From an uncultured Pseudomonadota bacterium (lineage in GTDB: Bacteria > Pseudomonadota > Gammaproteobacteria > Burkholderiales > Rhodocyclaceae), in the NCBI GenBank assembly GCA_946479855.1, contig CAMLHL010000096.1:1-7796 (forward strand): 7,796 nt of DNA, in the 5' to 3' direction. Below the pieces are notes generated by a model. That model had not been told where the DNA came from, made no database searches, and worked only from the letters and a program-made list of their open reading frames with translations. Below are positions 6,413 to 7,796 of the stretch, piece by piece. The position numbers were made by a program, and so were the translations under genes. How positions within the stretch are numbered: the first letter of the stretch is position 1; every line of letters starts with the position of its first letter.

Positions 6413-6841
6413 TCAATTGAAGCGCTTGACCGCCTTGCGATAGGCGTGCTGCAACTCCTTGTAGGCATCGGCAAAGCCTTGCTTGGTGTCGTTCCAGGCA
6501 GCGCCGCTTTCCTTGGCCATTTTGTCGAGCTTGGCCGCCGTGTTGGCGCGCATCACCTTCAATTCACGCATTTCCTTCTCGTACTGTAGCTTCGCCTCGC
6601 CGGAAACCTGGCTGGCCTTGGCATCCAGCTGTTCGATCTTGGCATCGGTTTCCTGCATCAGTTTCTTGCCGTAGGCGACCGCCTCGCTCTTTTTGTCCTG
6701 TGAATAGGACTTGATGGTGTTCCAGTTTTCATCGCCCTGCGTCGCCTCGGAGCCAGCTGTCTGCTCTGCTGCGACGACCGTCGGTACAGAGCAGAGCACA
6801 TTCAGGCCAGCCACGACAAATGGAATGATCGATCGAAACAT
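6413..6841 (-). CDS. Exported coiled-coil protein resembling the sll1863 stress-response family
   Basis: This 142-aa protein starts at the ATG 6841-6839, placed by a perfect AGGAGG 7 nt upstream. Residues 1-24 are a signal peptide ending PTVVAA, so the mature protein is periplasmic or anchored outside the inner membrane. The rest is highly charged and helical, a long coiled coil (about 45-110: KIEQLDAKASQVSGEAKLQYEKEMRELK). It ends with AWNDTKQGFADAYKELQHAYRKAVKRF, which resembles the 'AWedlK.G.d.AwdeLk.A..kA..rF' ending of sll1863-like stress-response proteins. Most such proteins lack a signal peptide as far as I recall, so the exported form is a variation. It lies 68 bp downstream of the DUF2789 gene in the same orientation and may share its transcript. 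No clear terminator follows it. Confidence 0.75.
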   Translation of the reverse strand: MFRSIIPFVVAGLNVLCSVPTVVAAEQTAGSEATQGDENWNTIKSYSQDKKSEAVAYGKKLMQETDAKIEQLDAKASQVSGEAKLQYEKEMRELKVMRANTAAKLDKMAKESGAAWNDTKQGFADAYKELQHAYRKAVKRFN

Positions 6842-6848
6842 TGAATAT

Positions 6849-6854
6849 CCTCCT
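6849..6854 (-). promoter_or_regulatory. Strong ribosome site of the coiled-coil stress-like gene
   Basis: The minus strand reads AGGAGG here, 7 nt before the ATG at 6841. It excludes the in-frame TTG at 6859, which would start translation upstream of this site. Confidence 0.85.
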
Positions 6855-6909
6855 CGCAATTTGGCGCCGGCAGCAGCATGCCGCCTGGCGATCCATTCTG
6901 TATGACGGA

Positions 6910-7140
6910 CTAAGCCAGGCGACTGTTCAGTTCGTCGATCACCGTCGCCCAGTCGGCGTCTTCGATGATTTCTTCCTTGAGAAATGCTCTTTGCGAGGCG
7001 CTCCAGAACGGGGCGCGGTAAAGGGCGGTGTCGCTGGCCAGCGGCCGATGGCTGGCAATGAAGGCTTCAATGGCCGCCTCGTCCGAAGGCAGGCCGAGCT
7101 GGGCGAACAGGTGGTTCATGGTGTGCAGTTGGGCGTGCAT
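6910..7140 (-). CDS. DUF2789 family protein
   Basis: This 76-aa cytoplasmic protein starts at ATG 7140-7138, preceded by AAGGAG 6 nt upstream. An in-frame extension to 7191 would run through the inferred promoter and is rejected. The sequence HTMNHLFAQLGLPSDEAAIEAFIASHRPL, then APFWSASQRAFLKEEIIEDADWATVIDELNSRL, is characteristic of DUF2789, a small all-helical family of unknown function common in proteobacteria. The length is normal for the family. It is the first gene of a minus-strand pair with the exported coiled-coil gene and is divergent from the MFS transporter. Confidence 0.88.
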   Translation of the reverse strand: MHAQLHTMNHLFAQLGLPSDEAAIEAFIASHRPLASDTALYRAPFWSASQRAFLKEEIIEDADWATVIDELNSRLA

Positions 7141-7162
7141 GACAAGCTCCTTTTCACGACAG

Positions 7163-7191
7163 ACTATCCATTCGATAGGTGCCGGCGGCAA
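7163..7191 (-). promoter_or_regulatory. Putative sigma70 promoter for the DUF2789 gene
   Basis: On the minus strand, -35 TTGCCG (7191-7186) and -10 GATAGT (7168-7163) are 17 bp apart, giving a start near 7156 and a leader of about 16 nt. An inverted repeat, CTATC (7164-7168) and GATAG (7174-7178), overlaps the -10 region and could be an operator. Confidence 0.45.
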
Positions 7192-7197
7192 CAGTTC

Positions 7198-7228
7198 AGT
7201 CGGCGGCGGTTGGCGCCGCCGACTTTTT
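7198..7228 (+). terminator. Strong terminator-like hairpin without an evident plus-strand gene
   Basis: AGTCGGCGGCG (7198-7208) pairs perfectly with CGCCGCCGACT (7214-7224) around a GTTGG loop, followed by a T-run through 7228. ACAGT (7191-7195) and ACTGT (7230-7234) extend the symmetry outward. In sequence it is a classic plus-strand terminator, but the flanking upstream genes are on the minus strand. Read on the minus strand the A-run precedes the stem, so it would not terminate there. Confidence 0.7.
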
Positions 7229-7257
7229 CACTGTCGCCGGGCGGTGGAGACCACTGC

Positions 7258-7300
7258 TGCGGTCGACCGGGAAAAACAGGCAAAAAGCACCCCGCCGGCC
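7258..7300 (+). repeat. Intergenic repeat copy E
   Basis: The core CGGTCGACCGG (7260-7270) is followed by GAAAAACAGGCAAAAAGC and a GC-rich GCCGGCC segment. It matches copies B and C over the core, A-run and second A-rich block, with GGC in place of GCC. It lies between the divergent DUF2789 and MFS genes, so the family is not confined to gene 3' ends. Confidence 0.5.
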
Positions 7301-7395
7301 CTCCGATGTAAAAAAATCGACGGCGACCGGGGCGAAGCTATCGACGGCCGTACGAGGCAGGTATCCTTGTCGGCCGCGCCAACTGCTTCCCGCCC

Positions 7396-7796
7396 ATGTC
7401 CACCGAACTTTCTCCCCGTGCCGAACGTTTTTTCCTGCTGACGCTGGCCGGCATCCAGTTCGGTCACGTGCTCGATTTCATGATCATGATGCCGCTCGGC
7501 CCGATCCTGATGACGGCTTTCGGTATCGGAACGCACGAGTTCGGGCTGCTGGTGGCTTCCTACAGTTTCAGCGCGGCGCTTTCCGGGGTGCTGGCGGCGA
7601 CCTTTGTCGACCTCTTTGAACGCAAGCGCCTGCTGTTGATCAGCTTTGCCTTGTTTGCGCTGGCGACGCTGGCCTGTGGCCTGGCGCCGAGTTATGCGAT
7701 GCTGATGCTGGCACGCGGGCTGGCCGGGGTGTTCGGCGGCATCATGGGGGCGCTGATCCAGACCATGATCGGCGATGCGATTCCGTTTTCCCGGCG
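7396..7796 (+). CDS. Major facilitator superfamily transporter, N-terminal part
   Basis: The reading frame is open to the window end, giving 133 codons of an integral inner-membrane transporter. Four hydrophobic segments are visible: about residues 13-40 (LLTLAGIQFGHVLDFMIMMPLGPIL), 50-70 (FGLLVASYSFSAALSGVLAATF), 77-97 (KRLLLISFALFALATLACGLA) and 100-122 (YAMLMLARGLAGVFGGIMGAL). Between the second and third lies DLFERKRLLL, the typical MFS loop 2-3 motif (D-x3-RKr). The pattern resembles AraJ/DHA1-type drug or sugar efflux carriers, but the substrate cannot be read from this half. The ATG at 7396 is chosen because the family's hydrophilic lead (MSTELSPRAER) begins here; the ribosome site is weak. 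A complete family member would be about 390-420 aa. Confidence 0.88.
   Translation, partial: MSTELSPRAERFFLLTLAGIQFGHVLDFMIMMPLGPILMTAFGIGTHEFGLLVASYSFSAALSGVLAATFVDLFERKRLLLISFALFALATLACGLAPSYAMLMLARGLAGVFGGIMGALIQTMIGDAIPFSR

Overview
The window reads as chromosomal DNA from a GC-rich proteobacterium, most likely a betaproteobacterium of the Rhodocyclales (Dechloromonas/Azonexus-like). That placement is an inference from codon use, the gene families and the GC-rich intergenic hairpins; no rRNA or other phylogenetic marker is present. No tRNA, CRISPR array, transposase or prophage gene was found.

Left part (1-3540) is a carbon-metabolism block. A truncated minus-strand gene at 1-97 looks like the N terminus of LldE/LutA, an Fe-S subunit of L-lactate oxidation. 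It is divergent from a GntR/FadR-family regulator of the PdhR/LldR type (273-1040). The shared 175-bp intergenic region holds two well-formed divergent sigma70-type promoters. It also holds three copies of a PdhR-type operator, TGGT-N3-ACCA, one just downstream of the lldE promoter and two in the regulator's own leader. The regulator is followed after 30 bp by ppsA (phosphoenolpyruvate synthase), which ends at a strong intrinsic terminator. The reading is that lactate is oxidised to pyruvate, pyruvate is converted to PEP for gluconeogenesis, and a pyruvate/lactate-type sensor sits between the two modules.

Middle part (3540-5806) holds an unrecognised 130-aa cytoplasmic protein (3776-4168) and a 331-aa protein (4545-5540). 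The C-terminal half of the latter resembles the C-terminal domain of the flagellar cap protein FliD, but the normal FliD N terminus is missing. A 376-bp gap rich in inverted repeats precedes it. An intergenic repeat family (core CGGTCRACCGG, then an A-run, then often a GGCCGG hairpin) occurs in the gaps of this part and again near 7260, five copies in under 4 kb.

Right part (5807-7796) has a YceB-like DUF1439 protein with a signal peptide. Convergent to it are two minus-strand genes: a DUF2789 protein followed by an exported, charged coiled-coil protein resembling the sll1863 stress-response family. An MFS transporter gene, cut by the window end, lies divergently. A strong plus-strand terminator-like hairpin sits between the divergent genes with no obvious plus-strand gene in front of it.
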